The notes: a model not told the origin generated them from the sequence alone. Counted from the first letter of the stretch, positions 17,663 to 29,280 are shown. The stretch: 64,000 nt of DNA from Serratia quinivorans (GCF_946227985.1 NZ_CAMKGL010000012.1:62001-126000), one strand, 5' to 3'. Program-made: numbers and translations.

Positions 17663-19317
17663 CGTGCGGCAACGTTGAACAAGGCCTGCAGCGAGGCGCT
17701 GGCAGAATCGACGTCGATGCCCACGCCATAAGCCGCCTCACCGTGCGCTAGCGTACAGCGGATATAGGCAACGGCGCGACTCTGGCTCTGATGCCCCAGC
17801 GTGTGCTCGTGATAGTCCTCTATCGCCAGGCTCAGACCAAAGCGCTGGCGCAGTGCATCTACCGCGCTGGATAACAAACCGTTCCCTACCCCCAACAGCC
17901 GCTGCTGTTGCCCATCGAACAATACCCGGGCGCTGAAACTATAGGCTTCGACGCTGTGGCTCTCGGTCTGGTAGCTCAGCAATTGCAGGCGCGGCTGCTC
18001 AACCAGCCCATAGCTGAGGCGAAAAAGCCGCCACAGCTCTGCCGTGGTCATCTCTTTGCCGCTGCCGTCGGTGGCGTGTTGCACCACCTTGCTGAAATCA
18101 ATCTGCAACCCACGTGGTAACGACAACCCATGGTTCTGTTCCAGCAGCCAGGCCGCTCCGCTTTTGCCCGACTGGCTGTTAACCCGGATCACCGCTTCAT
18201 AACTGCAACCAACGTCCGCCGGATCGAGCGGCAGATAAGGCACCTGCCACAGACCGTCCTGCCGTTGCTGTTGGGCGGCGAAGCCCTTTTTGATTGCATC
18301 CTGATGCGAGCCGGAAAAAGCGGTGAAAACCAGTTCACCGGCATAAGGATGACGCGGGTGAACCGGCAGCTGGTTGCACTGCTCCACCACCTCCACCACC
18401 TGCTTCAACTGGCTGAAGTCCAGCCCCGGCGCAATGCCCTGGGTGTACAGATTGAGCGCCAACGTCACCAGATCGACATTGCCGGTGCGCTCGCCGTTGC
18501 CGAACAGGCAGCCCTCCACCCGATCGGCCCCCGCCAGCATCGCCAGTTCGGCGCAGGCGACCCCGGTGCCGCGATCGTTATGAGGATGCACGCTGATGGT
18601 CACCCTGTTACGCTGACTGAAGCGACGACAGAACCACTCGATCTGGTCGGCATAAACGTTCGGCGTACTGACCTCCACCGTCGCCGGCAGGTTGATGATC
18701 ATCGGTCGCCCTGGGCCTGGCTGCCAGACATCCGCCACCGCTTCGCAGATTTCCAGTGCAAATTCCAGCTCGGTAAAGCAGAAGGTCTCTGGTGAATACT
18801 CGAAAGTCCAGGCGGTTTCCGGCTGCTGTTCGCACTGCTGGCGAATACGCAGCGCGCCATTGACCGCCAGCGCCACCGTCGCCGCCTTGTCCTGTTTGAA
18901 GACAATGTCACGGAACATCGGTGCGGTGGCGTTATACAAATGCACAATAGCCCTTGGGGCACCTTGCAGAGCCTCAAAGGTGCGATCGATCAGATCGTCA
19001 CGCGACTGGGTCAATACCTGAATGCTGACGTCGTCCGGGATCAACTGTTCATCGATCAACGAACGGACAAAATCAAAGTCGGTTTGTGACGCCGAAGGAA
19101 AGGCCACCTCAATCTCTTTGAACCCGCACTGCAACAGCAGTTGATAGAATTGACGCTTGCGGGCGTTATCCATCGGCTCCGCCAACGCCTGATTGCCATC
19201 ACGCAGATCGCTGGAGCACCAGCGTGGTGCTTGCTGCAGGCTGCGCCCCGGCCACTGGCGATCGGGTAATGTCACCGGTGGGAATGGGCGATATTTGACT
19301 GAGGGATTGGTTAACAT
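17647..19317 (-). CDS. 2-isopropylmalate synthase, actinobacterial/fungal-type LeuA
   Basis: This 556-residue enzyme begins [19 protein letters not shown], which is diagnostic of the second LeuA type rather than the short LeuA of the E. coli leuABCD operon. It condenses acetyl-CoA with 2-oxoisovalerate. The TIM-barrel has the metal and substrate motif [11 protein letters not shown] near residues 35-45 and HPHNDRGTG, and a C-terminal regulatory domain (about 420-556) follows. AGGAG precedes the ATG at 19317. It stands alone here, so it is probably an extra, differently regulated leucine or related homologation enzyme. Confidence 0.92.
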   Translation of the reverse strand: MLTNPSVKYRPFPPVTLPDRQWPGRSLQQAPRWCSSDLRDGNQALAEPMDNARKRQFYQLLLQCGFKEIEVAFPSASQTDFDFVRSLIDEQLIPDDVSIQVLTQSRDDLIDRTFEALQGAPRAIVHLYNATAPMFRDIVFKQDKAATVALAVNGALRIRQQCEQQPETAWTFEYSPETFCFTELEFALEICEAVADVWQPGPGRPMIINLPATVEVSTPNVYADQIEWFCRRFSQRNRVTISVHPHNDRGTGVACAELAMLAGADRVEGCLFGNGERTGNVDLVTLALNLYTQGIAPGLDFSQLKQVVEVVEQCNQLPVHPRHPYAGELVFTAFSGSHQDAIKKGFAAQQQRQDGLWQVPYLPLDPADVGCSYEAVIRVNSQSGKSGAAWLLEQNHGLSLPRGLQIDFSKVVQHATDGSGKEMTTAELWRLFRLSYGLVEQPRLQLLSYQTESHSVEAYSFSARVLFDGQQQRLLGVGNGLLSSAVDALRQRFGLSLAIEDYHEHTLGHQSQSRAVAYIRCTLAHGEAAYGVGIDVDSASASLQALFNVAARYLAK

Positions 19318-19524
19318 GGCGGTCTCCTGGGCTGTTATAAGCAATGCCTTATTATTTCCCACCGGGAGATAGCCTGCTCTCGCCTGGCAGACAACCATCG
19401 TCGCGAAACGGACAACAAAAAAATTTGCATCTTGCGCCAGTGCAGCAACAATTAATTTTGACCTCAGTCATGGCGCTTTGGCCCCGCCAAAATGCTTTCG
19501 TTACCCTCACTACTGGAGACGACT

Positions 19525-19902
19525 ATGAGCCTGTATGCAACCCTGGAAGACGCTATTGAAGCGGCGCGCGAGGAATTTATTGAATCCGCTGAGAGCGGTA
19601 GCGACGATCAACCGCCGGCGGTGCAACAATTCAATCTGCAAAAATACGTGATGCTGGATGGTGATACCCTGTGGCAGGCCGAGTTTTTTGAGCAAGAGGG
19701 CGAGTCGGTCGAATGCCTGACACTGCGCAGCGGTGCGGCGGCCCAGGCTATTTTTGACGGTGATTATGACGAAATCGAAATTAGCGCCGAATGGATAGAA
19801 GAAAACACGCTGCACGAGTGGGAAGAAGGTGATTTCCAACTCGATCCGCCGTTGGATACCGAAGAGGGCCAGACAGCCGCCGACGAGTGGGATGAACGTT
19901 GA
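19525..19902 (+). CDS. msyB: Acidic protein MsyB
   Basis: This 125-residue, very acidic protein matches E. coli MsyB (124 aa): MYATLE-AIxAAREEF at the N-terminus, VQQFNLQKYVMLDGDTLWQAEFF, and the C-terminus ENTLHEWEEGDFQLDPPLDTEEG. MsyB suppresses some secretion (secY/secA) defects when overproduced in E. coli; its normal role is unclear. The ATG at 19525 follows GGAG and aligns with E. coli; eleven codons upstream are excluded. Confidence 0.95.
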   Translation: MSLYATLEDAIEAAREEFIESAESGSDDQPPAVQQFNLQKYVMLDGDTLWQAEFFEQEGESVECLTLRSGAAAQAIFDGDYDEIEISAEWIEENTLHEWEEGDFQLDPPLDTEEGQTAADEWDER

Positions 19903-19968
19903 ATGATAACGGGCGGGAGCAAGCAAAATCCCGCCCATAAACTCCCCCTTAATTTTCAGAGAGGCAGT

Positions 19969-20517
19969 ATGATTATCCGTCAGGCACGCCCCGAGGATTA
20001 CCCCGCCATTCTGCAGTTGCAAACACAAAATACCCCGGCCAATTTGAGCGACAGCCAGAAGCGTCAGGGTTTTATTGTTTCGAGCATGAACGAAGCGCAA
20101 CTGGCTCGTATTAACCAGGGCCTCGGTATTCTGGTGGCCGTTGAAGACCAGGCATTGGCCGGTTTTGTCTGCCTGATGACCACGAATGCACAGCCCCGTC
20201 CGCCGGTGGTGGATGCGATGCTGGAAAAGCTGGCCGACGAGTCATTCAACGGGAAACCTTTGAGTGAACAACGGGTGTTTATGTACGGGCCGGTGTGTCT
20301 GGATCCCGCCTGGCGCGGCAAAGGCATCCTGAAGCAATTATTCGCCGCCGTCAAAGCGCACACCAGGGAGAAGTTCGACGTTGGCGCCTTGTTTATTGAC
20401 GACAGCAACCCGCATTCATTAGCTGCCCATCAGCAAGGATTAAAGATGACGGTGCTGGCCCCCTTCCACTGCGGCCCACAGGGGTACCAGCTGTTGGTGT
20501 TTGCCACCCGGGAATAG
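19969..20517 (+). CDS. GNAT-family N-acetyltransferase
   Basis: This 182-residue protein has the GNAT layout: IIRQARPEDYPAILQLQ at the start, a central sheet (GILVAVEDQALAGFVCLM), and the acetyl-CoA loop CLDPAWRGKGILKQLF near residues 110-125 (R/Q-x-x-G-x-G/A form). The acceptor is unknown. GAGAGGCAG supports the ATG at 19969. It follows msyB by 66 bases and is convergent with yceK, ending 2 bases away. It is not part of the E. coli block. Confidence 0.88.
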   Translation: MIIRQARPEDYPAILQLQTQNTPANLSDSQKRQGFIVSSMNEAQLARINQGLGILVAVEDQALAGFVCLMTTNAQPRPPVVDAMLEKLADESFNGKPLSEQRVFMYGPVCLDPAWRGKGILKQLFAAVKAHTREKFDVGALFIDDSNPHSLAAHQQGLKMTVLAPFHCGPQGYQLLVFATRE

Positions 20518-20519
20518 AC

Positions 20520-20765
20520 TTACTCGTAAGGCCCGTGCTGTGCATCAAACGGCAGCATAAAGGTATCCACAACCATCGACAGCGGCACATCGATCACCGT
20601 GACATAACGCCAGGGGGTATCGCGCAGGTCCCATTGCACCCCCGGGTAATATTGATGGCCGTGTCCGGCGCCCGGCACTGTGCGGCTGATAATACTGCCG
20701 CAGCCGGTTAACAGCATCACGCCTGCTGCCAATAATGCCAGTCGAAGAAAAGAAGAGAGATTCAC
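20520..20765 (-). CDS. yceK: Outer-membrane-type lipoprotein YceK
   Basis: The product of about 81 residues ends exactly like E. coli YceK (GCGSIISRT.PG.GHG.QYYPGVQWD.RD ... HGPYE). A signal peptide with lipobox LLTGC is present, so the mature protein starts at that cysteine and is lipidated. The start is taken as GTG at 20765, because no ATG gives a full signal sequence; a TTG one codon upstream is an alternative. Function is unknown. It lies just downstream of opgH only in position; it has its own upstream region. Confidence 0.85.
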   Translation of the reverse strand: MNLSSFLRLALLAAGVMLLTGCGSIISRTVPGAGHGHQYYPGVQWDLRDTPWRYVTVIDVPLSMVVDTFMLPFDAQHGPYE

Positions 20766-20927
20766 CAAATTGACTCTTAGCCCTGGTTGTTCTGAAAGTA
20801 AACAACGCCCGGCGCGAATGTTAACATAGTTTTTTCCTTGCAGATCGTCAGCATTACCTAAGCCAATAGCCAAAAAAAACGGGGAACACGCTGTGCGCAT
20901 TCCCCGTTTGGGCTACCCGGTCAACGC

Positions 20928-23489
20928 TTAGCGCTGACCTTGCGGATGAGCCCGTTCATTATGTGGCAATTGCTGGTAATGCTCACGCCAGGCGGCCCCT
21001 TCCGGCAACAACCAAACACGCTGATGCAGACGCGACAAGGCTACGGGATCGCTCAACAGTTCCAGGCGTTTGCCCTTCACCAATTTCTCCGGCCCAAGTT
21101 GCAAGGCCTCATTCACCCGCTCCTCACGATTGCGCTCGATAGCACCGCGCAGATGGTGACGCGCGGTCGCCAGCGCAGCCGCCAAAGCATTGAACGATGG
21201 GTTAACCACGGCGTGCATAAAGCCATTGGCCAGTGCACGTTCACGGTTGAGCTGCAGATACTCTTCGGTCGCCAGCAGTACACGCGGAGGAGAATACTCT
21301 TCCGGGATCAGGAATAGCTTGGCACGCTTGCTCTTGATACCCAGCGTCGCGCGGCTCGACAGAGACGAAACGATCGGTGACAGGATCAGCGAGAAGACGA
21401 TTGGCGACAACCACCACAGGAAGCGCAGATCCAGCCAGGCCATACCACCAGCCCAGACCAGACCGAGCAACATCTGCGAACCATGGCGCTTAAAGGCTTC
21501 GCTCCACGGCGTGTCATCATCGTCACGCTGCGGAGAATTCCACACCACTTCCCAACCGAGGAAAGCGCTGACCACAAACACCGTGTGGAACAACATGCGT
21601 ACCGGAGCCAACAGCACCGAGAACAGCATTTCCAACAGCATTGACAGGAACAGACGCACGCCACCGCCGTATTCTTTGGCTCCCTTCGCCCAGATCAGCA
21701 CGATACTGAGCAGCTTGGGCAGGAACAACAGCACCAAAGTGGTAGAGAACAGCGCTATCGCCAGTTCAGGACGCCACTGCGGCCAAACCGGGAACAGCTG
21801 ACGCGGCTGCAGGAAGTACTGCGGCTCCATCAGAGTATGTACCACCTGCAACGCGGTGGACAACGCCAGGAACATAAACCACAGCGGTGCTGACAGATAG
21901 GACATCACACCGGTCAGGAACACCGCACGGTGCACCGGGTGCATGCCTTTCACCAGGAACAGACGGAAGTTCATCAGGTTACCGTGACACCAACGACGGT
22001 CACGCTTCAGCTCATCCAGCAGGTTAGGCGGTAATTCTTCGTAACTACCCGGCAGATCATAAGCAATCCACACGCCCCAACCGGCACGACGCATCAGTGC
22101 GGCTTCCACAAAGTCATGCGACAAGATGGAACCGGCAAAGGAGCCTTCACCCGGCAGCGGTGCCAGCGCACAGTGCTCGATAAACGGCTTCACGCGGATA
22201 ATCGCGTTGTGACCCCAGTAATGTGACTCACCCAACTGCCAGAAGTGCAGGCCAGCGGTAAACAGCGGCCCGTAGACCCGGGTGGCAAACTGTTGCACAC
22301 GGGCATACAACGTATCCATACCCGAAGCTTTCGGCGCAGACTGAATGATACCGGCGTTCGGGTTGGCTTCCATCAGGCGTACCAGACCGGTGAGACACTC
22401 GCCGCTCATCACGCTATCGGCATCCAGGATCACCATATAGCTGTACTCGCCACCCCAGCGACGGCAGAAGTCGTCGATGTTGCCGCTTTTACGTTTCACA
22501 CGGCGGCGGCGGCGGCGGTAGAAAATACGACCATGGCCGTCTACGTCACGGCACAGTTCCATCCAGGCTTTCTGTTCCGCCATGCAGATATCCGGATCGT
22601 AGCTGTCACTCAGCACGTAGATATCGAAATGTTCGAGCTGGCCGGTGGCCGCAACGGACTCATAGGTCGCGCGCAGGCCGGCGAACACACGTTCGACGTC
22701 CTCGTTACAGATCGGCATGATCAACGCGGTGCGGTGCGCCGGGTCGATCGGCTCATCGCCCTTGATGGTGGAGGAGATACTGTATTTGTCTTTGCCGATC
22801 AGCAGTTGCAGGAAGCCCATCAGCGCAGTCCAAAAACCGGCCGATACCCAACAGAACAGAATGGCGAACAGGATCAGAATGCCGGTTTGCAGTACATAAG
22901 GCAGCAATTGCAACACCGACTGCATCAGATCCTGGTCCAGCATCGCCATCGGGTCGATCAGCGCCCAGCCCTGATACGGCAAAATGGTTTTCATGTACCA
23001 GGTAGCGATACCGGTCTGCACCAGCATCAGCACCAACAGCACGTAACGACGCATTGAACCGACCACACGCCAACGGTTTTCCGCAGCGGCTTCCTCTTTG
23101 GAAGCATAACGATTGTGCGGCGATCGCCCCAGCAGGGAATCCCAGAAGCGCGCCACCGGATTGGTGCGCCAGGCTTCAGGGAACATGCTGGTCCGTTTAA
23201 TCGATGGCGTGGCCTTCAAAATACTGCGGCCTTCCACGTCATTGTCAAAATCGTCGTCGCTGACCGCATCCGGCCAGGCGCTTTCGATACGCGCCTTGAC
23301 CGAGGCCAGCGCCACGTCATCCGCCGACAGCGTATTGACGTTGGCATCGGTGGCGCCCATCTTGCGATGCAGCGCCTCCAGTGCCTGGGCGTCATCCGCT
23401 CCCGGCTGGGGGTTAAGCGCCTCCGACCGCTCAGCGGTCAGAGGCATTGCCGCAAGATAATCCTGGGCACGTTGAGTAGGCTTATTCAT
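20928..23489 (-). CDS. opgH: Osmoregulated periplasmic glucan glucosyltransferase OpgH (MdoH)
   Basis: This 853-residue inner-membrane protein matches E. coli OpgH (847 aa). It polymerises glucose from UDP-glucose into the linear backbone of periplasmic glucans and also acts as a nutrient-dependent cell-size regulator in E. coli. The GT2 domain carries [29 protein letters not shown], and the [10 protein letters not shown]-type [13 protein letters not shown] motif, flanked by transmembrane helices. The N-terminal 130 residues are less conserved. The ATG at 23489 overlaps the end of opgG by 8 bases. Confidence 0.97.
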   Translation of the reverse strand: MNKPTQRAQDYLAAMPLTAERSEALNPQPGADDAQALEALHRKMGATDANVNTLSADDVALASVKARIESAWPDAVSDDDFDNDVEGRSILKATPSIKRTSMFPEAWRTNPVARFWDSLLGRSPHNRYASKEEAAAENRWRVVGSMRRYVLLVLMLVQTGIATWYMKTILPYQGWALIDPMAMLDQDLMQSVLQLLPYVLQTGILILFAILFCWVSAGFWTALMGFLQLLIGKDKYSISSTIKGDEPIDPAHRTALIMPICNEDVERVFAGLRATYESVAATGQLEHFDIYVLSDSYDPDICMAEQKAWMELCRDVDGHGRIFYRRRRRRVKRKSGNIDDFCRRWGGEYSYMVILDADSVMSGECLTGLVRLMEANPNAGIIQSAPKASGMDTLYARVQQFATRVYGPLFTAGLHFWQLGESHYWGHNAIIRVKPFIEHCALAPLPGEGSFAGSILSHDFVEAALMRRAGWGVWIAYDLPGSYEELPPNLLDELKRDRRWCHGNLMNFRLFLVKGMHPVHRAVFLTGVMSYLSAPLWFMFLALSTALQVVHTLMEPQYFLQPRQLFPVWPQWRPELAIALFSTTLVLLFLPKLLSIVLIWAKGAKEYGGGVRLFLSMLLEMLFSVLLAPVRMLFHTVFVVSAFLGWEVVWNSPQRDDDDTPWSEAFKRHGSQMLLGLVWAGGMAWLDLRFLWWLSPIVFSLILSPIVSSLSSRATLGIKSKRAKLFLIPEEYSPPRVLLATEEYLQLNRERALANGFMHAVVNPSFNALAAALATARHHLRGAIERNREERVNEALQLGPEKLVKGKRLELLSDPVALSRLHQRVWLLPEGAAWREHYQQLPHNERAHPQGQR

Positions 23490-25050
23490 TGGCAGGTAGC
23501 TGATAGCTCCAGGTTTCCGACAGGGTCTTATCACCATTGACCAACGCTGCGCGCATTTCTACCGGCTTCTTGTCGTCTTTCACTTTCAGACGCAGCGTCA
23601 GGCGCCAGCCTTTGGTCACTGGATTATAGCGGACATTGTTTTCTACCATTTCACCGTTATCACCGATGCTCACCTGAGCGGCGACCGGCGTAGCGCCATC
23701 CAGGCCTTTCAGTACCGGCCCCACGAAGTCGACCAGGAATGCCACGCTGCCGTCTGGCTCGCGGATCAGGTTCGACTGCTTCACGTCACCGGTAGAACGC
23801 ATGGTCTGGCTGACGTAGGCAATATCCTGTGAATGCAACTTGTCTTCATCACGGGTGAAATGCAGGCGATAGTTCAGCGCCAGCGGCGTTTTGGCATCCG
23901 GCAATACGTCCGGGGTCCAGAAAGCAACAATATTGTCATTGGTTTCATCCGCCGTTGGGATTTCTACCAGCTCAACTTTACCCTTGCCCCAGTCGCCACG
24001 CGGCTCAATCCAGGCGCTTGGGCGCAGATCGTAACGATCGTCAAGATCTTCGTAATCCTTGAAGTTGCGACCGCGCTGCAGCAGACCGAAACCTTTAGGG
24101 TTCTCGACCTGATAGGTGCTGACGGACAAATGCTTCGGATTATTCAGCGGACGCCAGATCCACTCGCCATTGCCGGCATGGATAGACAGACCGTTGGAGT
24201 CATGCAACGCCGGGCGGTAGTTCAGGGTTGGTGAAGGTTGGTTTGGCCCGAACAGGTACATGCTGGTTAGCGGTGCCATGCCCAGTTTGCCGACCTTGTC
24301 GCGCAGGAACACTTTAGACTCGACGTCCACCGTGGTATCACGGCCTGGATAGACCACAAAACGGTAAGCCCCGGTTGCGCGTGGTGAATCCAGCAGCGCG
24401 TAAATCACCAGATGCTTGTCGCCCTGTTTCGGACGTTCAACCCAGAATTCGCGGAAACGCGGGAACTCTTCACCGGATGGCAAGGCGGTATCAATGGCCA
24501 GACCACGGGCGGAAATCCCGTAAACCTGCCCTTTACCTACCACGCGGAAATAGCTCGCGCCCAGCAGGCTCATAATTTCGTCGTTCTTATCAGCACTGTT
24601 GATCGGATAAATCACCTTGAAACCGGCGAAGCCGAGGTTTTTTACCGAATCCGGATCGTGCTTCACCGAACCAAAGTTGAAGTAGTCCGGGCTGTACTTG
24701 ATCTGCTTCACGGTGGTCGAGGTGACCTCGTTGATTTTCACCGGTGTGTCGAAGTACATCCCCTGATGATAAAACTCAAGCTTGAATGGGGTTTTCAGCT
24801 TGCTCCAATAGGCTTTATCGTGATTGAACTGAATTTGCTGATAGTCCGCGAATTTCATCTCACGGAATTGAGAAGGAAGGTTGCTTTTCGGAGCCTCGAA
24901 GCCTTTCCCTGCCAGATCCTGCGCCTGCTTGGCCACATCATCAATAGAAAAAGCCCATGCCGGTGAAGTCAACAGCGTGAACAATACGGTCGCACCTAAC
25001 CAACGTACGCTCGCGGCGCGTGGTTTCTTGGATAATATATTAACTAGCAC
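23482..25050 (-). CDS. opgG: Periplasmic glucan biosynthesis protein OpgG (MdoG)
   Basis: OpgG is a periplasmic protein required to branch and process the glucan made by OpgH. The mature sequence ([26 protein letters not shown]...) matches E. coli to the last residues WSYQLPANE. The signal peptide ends LLTSPAWA. The start is taken as GTG at 25050, preceded by a GGGGGG-rich ribosome site, giving 522 residues; an ATG at 25089 in frame lacks a ribosome site. It overlaps opgH by 8 bases, as in E. coli, and is divergent from opgC. Confidence 0.95.
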   Translation of the reverse strand: MLVNILSKKPRAASVRWLGATVLFTLLTSPAWAFSIDDVAKQAQDLAGKGFEAPKSNLPSQFREMKFADYQQIQFNHDKAYWSKLKTPFKLEFYHQGMYFDTPVKINEVTSTTVKQIKYSPDYFNFGSVKHDPDSVKNLGFAGFKVIYPINSADKNDEIMSLLGASYFRVVGKGQVYGISARGLAIDTALPSGEEFPRFREFWVERPKQGDKHLVIYALLDSPRATGAYRFVVYPGRDTTVDVESKVFLRDKVGKLGMAPLTSMYLFGPNQPSPTLNYRPALHDSNGLSIHAGNGEWIWRPLNNPKHLSVSTYQVENPKGFGLLQRGRNFKDYEDLDDRYDLRPSAWIEPRGDWGKGKVELVEIPTADETNDNIVAFWTPDVLPDAKTPLALNYRLHFTRDEDKLHSQDIAYVSQTMRSTGDVKQSNLIREPDGSVAFLVDFVGPVLKGLDGATPVAAQVSIGDNGEMVENNVRYNPVTKGWRLTLRLKVKDDKKPVEMRAALVNGDKTLSETWSYQLPANE

Positions 25051-25308
25051 ATCCCCCCCTATTCGTGTGCTCAAATCATTTAAATCCATATTAATGGATT
25101 ATTCAGCTTTCCGACAACATGATAAATGGATGGTTCATGTTTATGGCTCATTGTTTAAGCAGCTGACTAAACACCAGCGTAGCAAGCCCCGCAACAAGAC
25201 GCTATGGAAAAATGTGAAACGCTATAGTAGGGTTTGAGGTTCGATTTAACCATTGCCGACTTATTAAGCGTGTTAATGACCATTTGATAAAATCATCAGC
25301 GGTAAACT

Positions 25309-26439
25309 ATGACTAAAGGCAGCAACCAACGCGAGTTTTTCCTCGATTCGATCCGGGCTTATTTGATGCTGCTCGGCATCCCTTTTCATCTGTCCCTGAT
25401 CTATTCCAGCCATGCCTGGGCGGTGAACAGCGCTACCCCTTCCTTTTCGCTGACAGTGCTGAACGACTTCATCCATGCCTTCCGCATGCAGGTGTTCTTT
25501 GTGATTTCCGGCTACTTCTCATACCTGCTCTATGAACGTTATGAACGCCATAAGTGGTTGAAGGTAAGGCTGGAGCGGGTGGCGATCCCGCTGTTGAGTT
25601 CGATCCCATTAATAACGGTGCCGCAGTTTTTCATGCTGAAATACTTCACCGATAAATTAAACGGCTGGGAAAATTTTTCGCTCTATCAGAAAATAAATGT
25701 AACAGTTTGGGAGCTGGTTTCTCACCTGTGGTTTTTATTAACGCTGTCATTACTGACTACCCTTTGTTTTTATCTGTTCAAAAAAATCAAGGCAATTAAA
25801 AGTAACACCCCACCCTATCCAATAAATAAAATGACCGGATTAGGAAATATCTCACTGCTCTTTCTTATTTATGCTTTATGCTATTCGGCCGGGCACCGTA
25901 TTATTTTAATTTTCGCTCCCTATTTACTCTCCAATGGCCTGTTCAATTTCGTGGTCATGGAGACAATGTTCTACCTACCGTTCTTCATCCTTGGCGCTTA
26001 CGCCTTCAAGTACGTGTGGTTGAAAGAGATTTTCCTCAAACCCTCTGTCTGGTCGCTGCTCGGTTCACTACTGCTGTTTATTGCCTACATGCTGAATCAG
26101 AAGTATCTGACCCACAGCAGCTATATGTTTGAACTGGAAGTGCTGATCAAAACCCTGCTGGGGATCCTGATGGCCAACGTGGTTTTCTCATTCGGACATA
26201 CCCTGCTGAATTATCACTCGCCACGAATCACTTATCTGGTCAACGCCTCGCTGTTTATATATCTGGTGCACCATCCACTGACCTTGATATATGGTGCGTT
26301 TGTGACGCCATACATCAACAATAACCTGCTGGGCTTCCTGCTGGGATTGGTGTTTGTCTTCTCCTGTGCCTTCGCCTTATATGAGCTGCACAAACGCGTC
26401 CCACTACTCCGCTTCCTGTTCTCTGGAAAACCGCAATAA
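25309..26439 (+). CDS. opgC: Glucan succinyltransferase OpgC (MdoC)
   Basis: This 376-residue membrane protein belongs to acyltransferase family 3. It starts with a cytoplasmic stretch and the family signature REFFLDSIRAYLMLLGIPFHLSL, then FRMQVFFVISGYFSYLL and about ten hydrophobic segments. In E. coli OpgC adds succinyl groups to periplasmic glucans, making them anionic. It is divergent from opgGH, as in E. coli. Codon use in the middle third (25680-25930) is more AT-rich than at either end. Confidence 0.94.
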   Translation: MTKGSNQREFFLDSIRAYLMLLGIPFHLSLIYSSHAWAVNSATPSFSLTVLNDFIHAFRMQVFFVISGYFSYLLYERYERHKWLKVRLERVAIPLLSSIPLITVPQFFMLKYFTDKLNGWENFSLYQKINVTVWELVSHLWFLLTLSLLTTLCFYLFKKIKAIKSNTPPYPINKMTGLGNISLLFLIYALCYSAGHRIILIFAPYLLSNGLFNFVVMETMFYLPFFILGAYAFKYVWLKEIFLKPSVWSLLGSLLLFIAYMLNQKYLTHSSYMFELEVLIKTLLGILMANVVFSFGHTLLNYHSPRITYLVNASLFIYLVHHPLTLIYGAFVTPYINNNLLGFLLGLVFVFSCAFALYELHKRVPLLRFLFSGKPQ

Positions 26440-26758
26440 CCGATTGGCCCGGCATGCTGCTGGGCCCTTTGCTGTCATGCAGATGCACAACATAACCAAT
26501 ATCATTATTTTGCACACCAGCGCCGCCGTCTATTTCAGCCGCTGAGCACGCATTGCTCACCCCGGTGGTGAAAGTTAAGGCAAAGTTATGCTGGAGCATA
26601 TTGCCGCTAGTTGTTATAACTGCAATGCATAAGTGGAAATCCACATCCCTGCCTTACGGTAGCGATTGGGCTCAATGAACCCTGAGGGACGGCGTTGTCG
26701 TTATCATTGCGGCAACGTTTGCAGTATCTCCCTTCCGTCACGACAGAGAGGATTTTTA
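26440..26758. other. Intergenic region after opgC with a terminator-like hairpin
   Basis: This 319-bp stretch starts with a hairpin at 26446-26466 (stem GGCCCGGC/GCTGGGCC, one G-T pair) that may end opgC. The remainder holds no supported gene. It should contain the promoter of the small gene at 26759. Confidence 0.5.
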
Positions 26759-26983
26759 ATGACTGATAAAGACACTTCGGCTCCGGAAGCCGTACCAGAA
26801 AATGCCACCCTGCTGAAAATTCTTGGTCGGTTGCTTTCCGCACTGGATGCATCAATCAGCGGCAAGGACCGCAGCATTCTGGTCACCGAGCTTTCCAGCC
26901 TTAACCTTGACGGTATTTCAGAGTCAGAACGAAAACTGGCTGCCGAGCTGATCAAGCGGGCTTTGCAATCACTCGATCATTAA
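26759..26983 (+). CDS. Small conserved-looking cytoplasmic protein, unknown function
   Basis: This 74-residue protein starts at an ATG 8 bases after GAGAGG. It has an acidic N-terminus (TDKDTSAPEAVPEN) followed by three short helices (ATLLKILGRLLSALDASI, SILVTELSSL, SESERKLAAELIKRALQSL). There is no signal peptide or membrane segment. It stands alone with a strong terminator directly behind it, as expected for a real expressed gene. It is not recognised. Confidence 0.7.
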   Translation: MTDKDTSAPEAVPENATLLKILGRLLSALDASISGKDRSILVTELSSLNLDGISESERKLAAELIKRALQSLDH

Positions 26984-26998
26984 TGACACCACGCCTGC

Positions 26999-27036
26999 AA
27001 ACCATTAAGCCTCCTCACGGGGGTTTAATGGTTTTT
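26999..27036 (+). terminator. Rho-independent terminator
   Basis: A long stem (AAACCATTAA / TTAATGGTTT outer part, GCCTCC / GGGGGT inner part) closes a TCAC loop and ends in TTTTT. Confidence 0.92.
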
Positions 27037-27269
27037 CCATCCCACCGTTTTATTGCTCGCATAAAACCACAGCAAGCTGATAACTATAGATAAAAGCGAG
27101 AAGTTCGTCGTTTTCTCCCCACTTACTCACACTTCCTATCTTAAATGACAATAAATACCAAACTGTTTTCGAATCACCCTTGGCGTTTTACCTAAAAAAC
27201 AGGCTATCATCATGGGGTATCTGCGCTCGCGCGCAACGCCTTTCCCCCAGCCTGCAGGAGAACGTTATT

Positions 27270-28991
27270 TTGGATGCCAGCACCATTAACAGTTTGTTCA
27301 TCATCGGTGCCGTGTTGGTGGGAGCAAGTATTCTTCTCAGTTCATTTTCTTCCCGCCTGGGTATTCCCATTCTGGTGATCTTCCTCGCTATCGGCATGCT
27401 GGCGGGGGTTGATGGACCGGGCGGTATCGTTTTCAGTAATTACCCGGTGGCCTATCTGGTCAGTAACCTGGCACTGGCCGTGATCCTGCTCGATGGCGGC
27501 ATGCGCACCCGCGTCAGTTCATTTCGCGTGGCACTTTGGCCAGCACTTTCCCTCGCCACCGTCGGCGTGGTGATCACCGCCGGGCTGACTGGGCTGGCTG
27601 CCGCCTGGTTATTCAACCTTGATCTGCTACAGGGCATGCTGATTGGCGCCATTATCGGCTCCACCGATGCCGCGGCGGTATTTTCACTCCTCGGTGGCAA
27701 AGGGCTTAACGAACGCGTCAGTGCCACGCTGGAGATTGAATCCGGCAGCAACGATCCAATGGCGGTGTTTCTTACGATCACCCTGATTGCGATGATTTCC
27801 GCCGGTGAAACCACGCTGAGCTGGATGTTCCCCGTCCATCTGTTACAGCAGTTTGGTATGGGCATTGTATTTGGACTCGGCGGCGGCTGGCTGTTGCTGA
27901 CCTTGATCAACCACATCAAACTGGCCGAAGGTCTTTACCCACTGTTGGCCGTCAGCGGCGGCATTTTGATTTTTGCGCTGACCACTGCGCTGGATGGCAG
28001 CGGCATACTGGCGGTGTACCTGTGCGGGCTGACGCTGGGCAATCGGCCGATCCGTAACCGGCACGGCATTGTCCAAACCTTTGACGGTCTGGCCTGGCTG
28101 AGCCAGATCGGCATGTTCCTGGTGCTGGGCCTACTGCTTAACCCGCACGAGTTGTTGCCTATTGCCATCCCTGCCCTGCTGCTGTCGTTATGGATGATCC
28201 TGTTCGCCCGGCCGCTTTCGGTATTTATCGGCTTACTGCCGTTTCGCAGCTTTACCCTGCGCGAACGCAGCTTTATTTCCTGGGTCGGTCTGCGCGGAGC
28301 CGTACCGGTTATTTTGGCCGTATTCCCGATGATGGCCGGATTGCCAAACGCGCAGTTGTTCTTCAACGTGGCCTTTTTTGTGGTGCTGGTTTCGCTGTTG
28401 TTGCAGGGCACTACACTGTCCTTCGCCGCGAAGAAAGCCAAGGTTATAGTACCGCCGGCCCTGGCGCCTATATCTCGCGTCGGGTTGGACGTACACCCGG
28501 AAAACCAGTGGGAACAGTTTGTTTATCAGCTCTCGTCGGAAAATTGGTGTGTGGGTGCAGCACTGCGTGAATTGAAAATGCCACCCGGCACACGTATTGC
28601 TGCACTGTTCCGTGGCAAAGAGTTGTTGCACCCTAGCGGAAGCACGCGGTTACGCGAAGATGACATTCTGTGCGTTATTGGCCACGAGCATGACCTGCCG
28701 GTGCTGGGTAAACTGTTTAGCCAGGCACCGGTGGTTACAATGGATGAGCGTTTCTTCGGCGACTTTATCCTGCAGTCGGACGCACGCCTGAGCGATATTT
28801 CGCAGGTGTATGGGCTTAACCTGCAAGACGGCGTGGACGAACAGCAAACACTGGGCCAATTCGTCATAAAACTGATTGGCGGTGAACCCGTGGTAGGTGA
28901 CCAGGTCGAATGGGACGGTTTGACCTGGACTATCGCCGAGATGGATGGCAATGCCATCAGTAAAATCGGCGTAAGAATTGTGACGTACTGA
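27270..28991 (+). CDS. cvrA: K+/H+ antiporter CvrA (NhaP2)
   Basis: This 573-residue CPA1 antiporter matches E. coli CvrA (578 aa): [29 protein letters not shown], the ion-site region [15 protein letters not shown] and IESGSNDP, and a cytoplasmic TrkA-C/CorC-like regulatory half (about residues 385-573). It helps cells grow at low osmolarity. The start is a TTG at 27270, by alignment with E. coli MDATT and by AGGAG upstream; the frame continues 30 codons further without support. Confidence 0.93.
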   Translation: MDASTINSLFIIGAVLVGASILLSSFSSRLGIPILVIFLAIGMLAGVDGPGGIVFSNYPVAYLVSNLALAVILLDGGMRTRVSSFRVALWPALSLATVGVVITAGLTGLAAAWLFNLDLLQGMLIGAIIGSTDAAAVFSLLGGKGLNERVSATLEIESGSNDPMAVFLTITLIAMISAGETTLSWMFPVHLLQQFGMGIVFGLGGGWLLLTLINHIKLAEGLYPLLAVSGGILIFALTTALDGSGILAVYLCGLTLGNRPIRNRHGIVQTFDGLAWLSQIGMFLVLGLLLNPHELLPIAIPALLLSLWMILFARPLSVFIGLLPFRSFTLRERSFISWVGLRGAVPVILAVFPMMAGLPNAQLFFNVAFFVVLVSLLLQGTTLSFAAKKAKVIVPPALAPISRVGLDVHPENQWEQFVYQLSSENWCVGAALRELKMPPGTRIAALFRGKELLHPSGSTRLREDDILCVIGHEHDLPVLGKLFSQAPVVTMDERFFGDFILQSDARLSDISQVYGLNLQDGVDEQQTLGQFVIKLIGGEPVVGDQVEWDGLTWTIAEMDGNAISKIGVRIVTY

Positions 28992-29153
28992 TCCGCCCTC
29001 AACACCGGTCGCCGTGTGGCAATCCCCGCAGCGACCGCCTCAAAACTGACGGAACTTATAGACCCGGAAAGGTTCTTAAATTCTGTGATTATCAAAACCG
29101 GGCGTTTAGCCCCGACGTTTTAACCTTTACTCTGGGAACGCTGCGTAGCGGTG

Positions 29154-29273
29154 ATGGGTATTGATTTGAACAGTAAAACTCGATTTCTATCGGCCATGCT
29201 GGGTATCGCACTGACGGTCATTGTGCTGGATCTGAGTATCGCCGATTTGGTCCACAGGCTCTTAATTGGATAA
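29154..29273 (+). CDS. Candidate small membrane protein 1 (39 aa)
   Basis: This 39-codon frame encodes a polar start (MGIDLNSKTR) and one hydrophobic helix (FLSAMLGIALTVIVLDLSIADLV). The ribosome site is weak (AGCGG). It is followed after 7 bases by a second frame of the same kind, and the pair ends in a strong terminator, which supports expression. It is not recognised. Confidence 0.45.
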   Translation: MGIDLNSKTRFLSAMLGIALTVIVLDLSIADLVHRLLIG

Positions 29274-29280
29274 TTTTAAC

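Noticed and set aside
22245-23057. Long plus-strand open frame of 270 codons
   Set aside because: It lies wholly antisense to opgH, has no ribosome site, and its His/Gln-rich product is what the complement of a conserved GC-rich gene gives.
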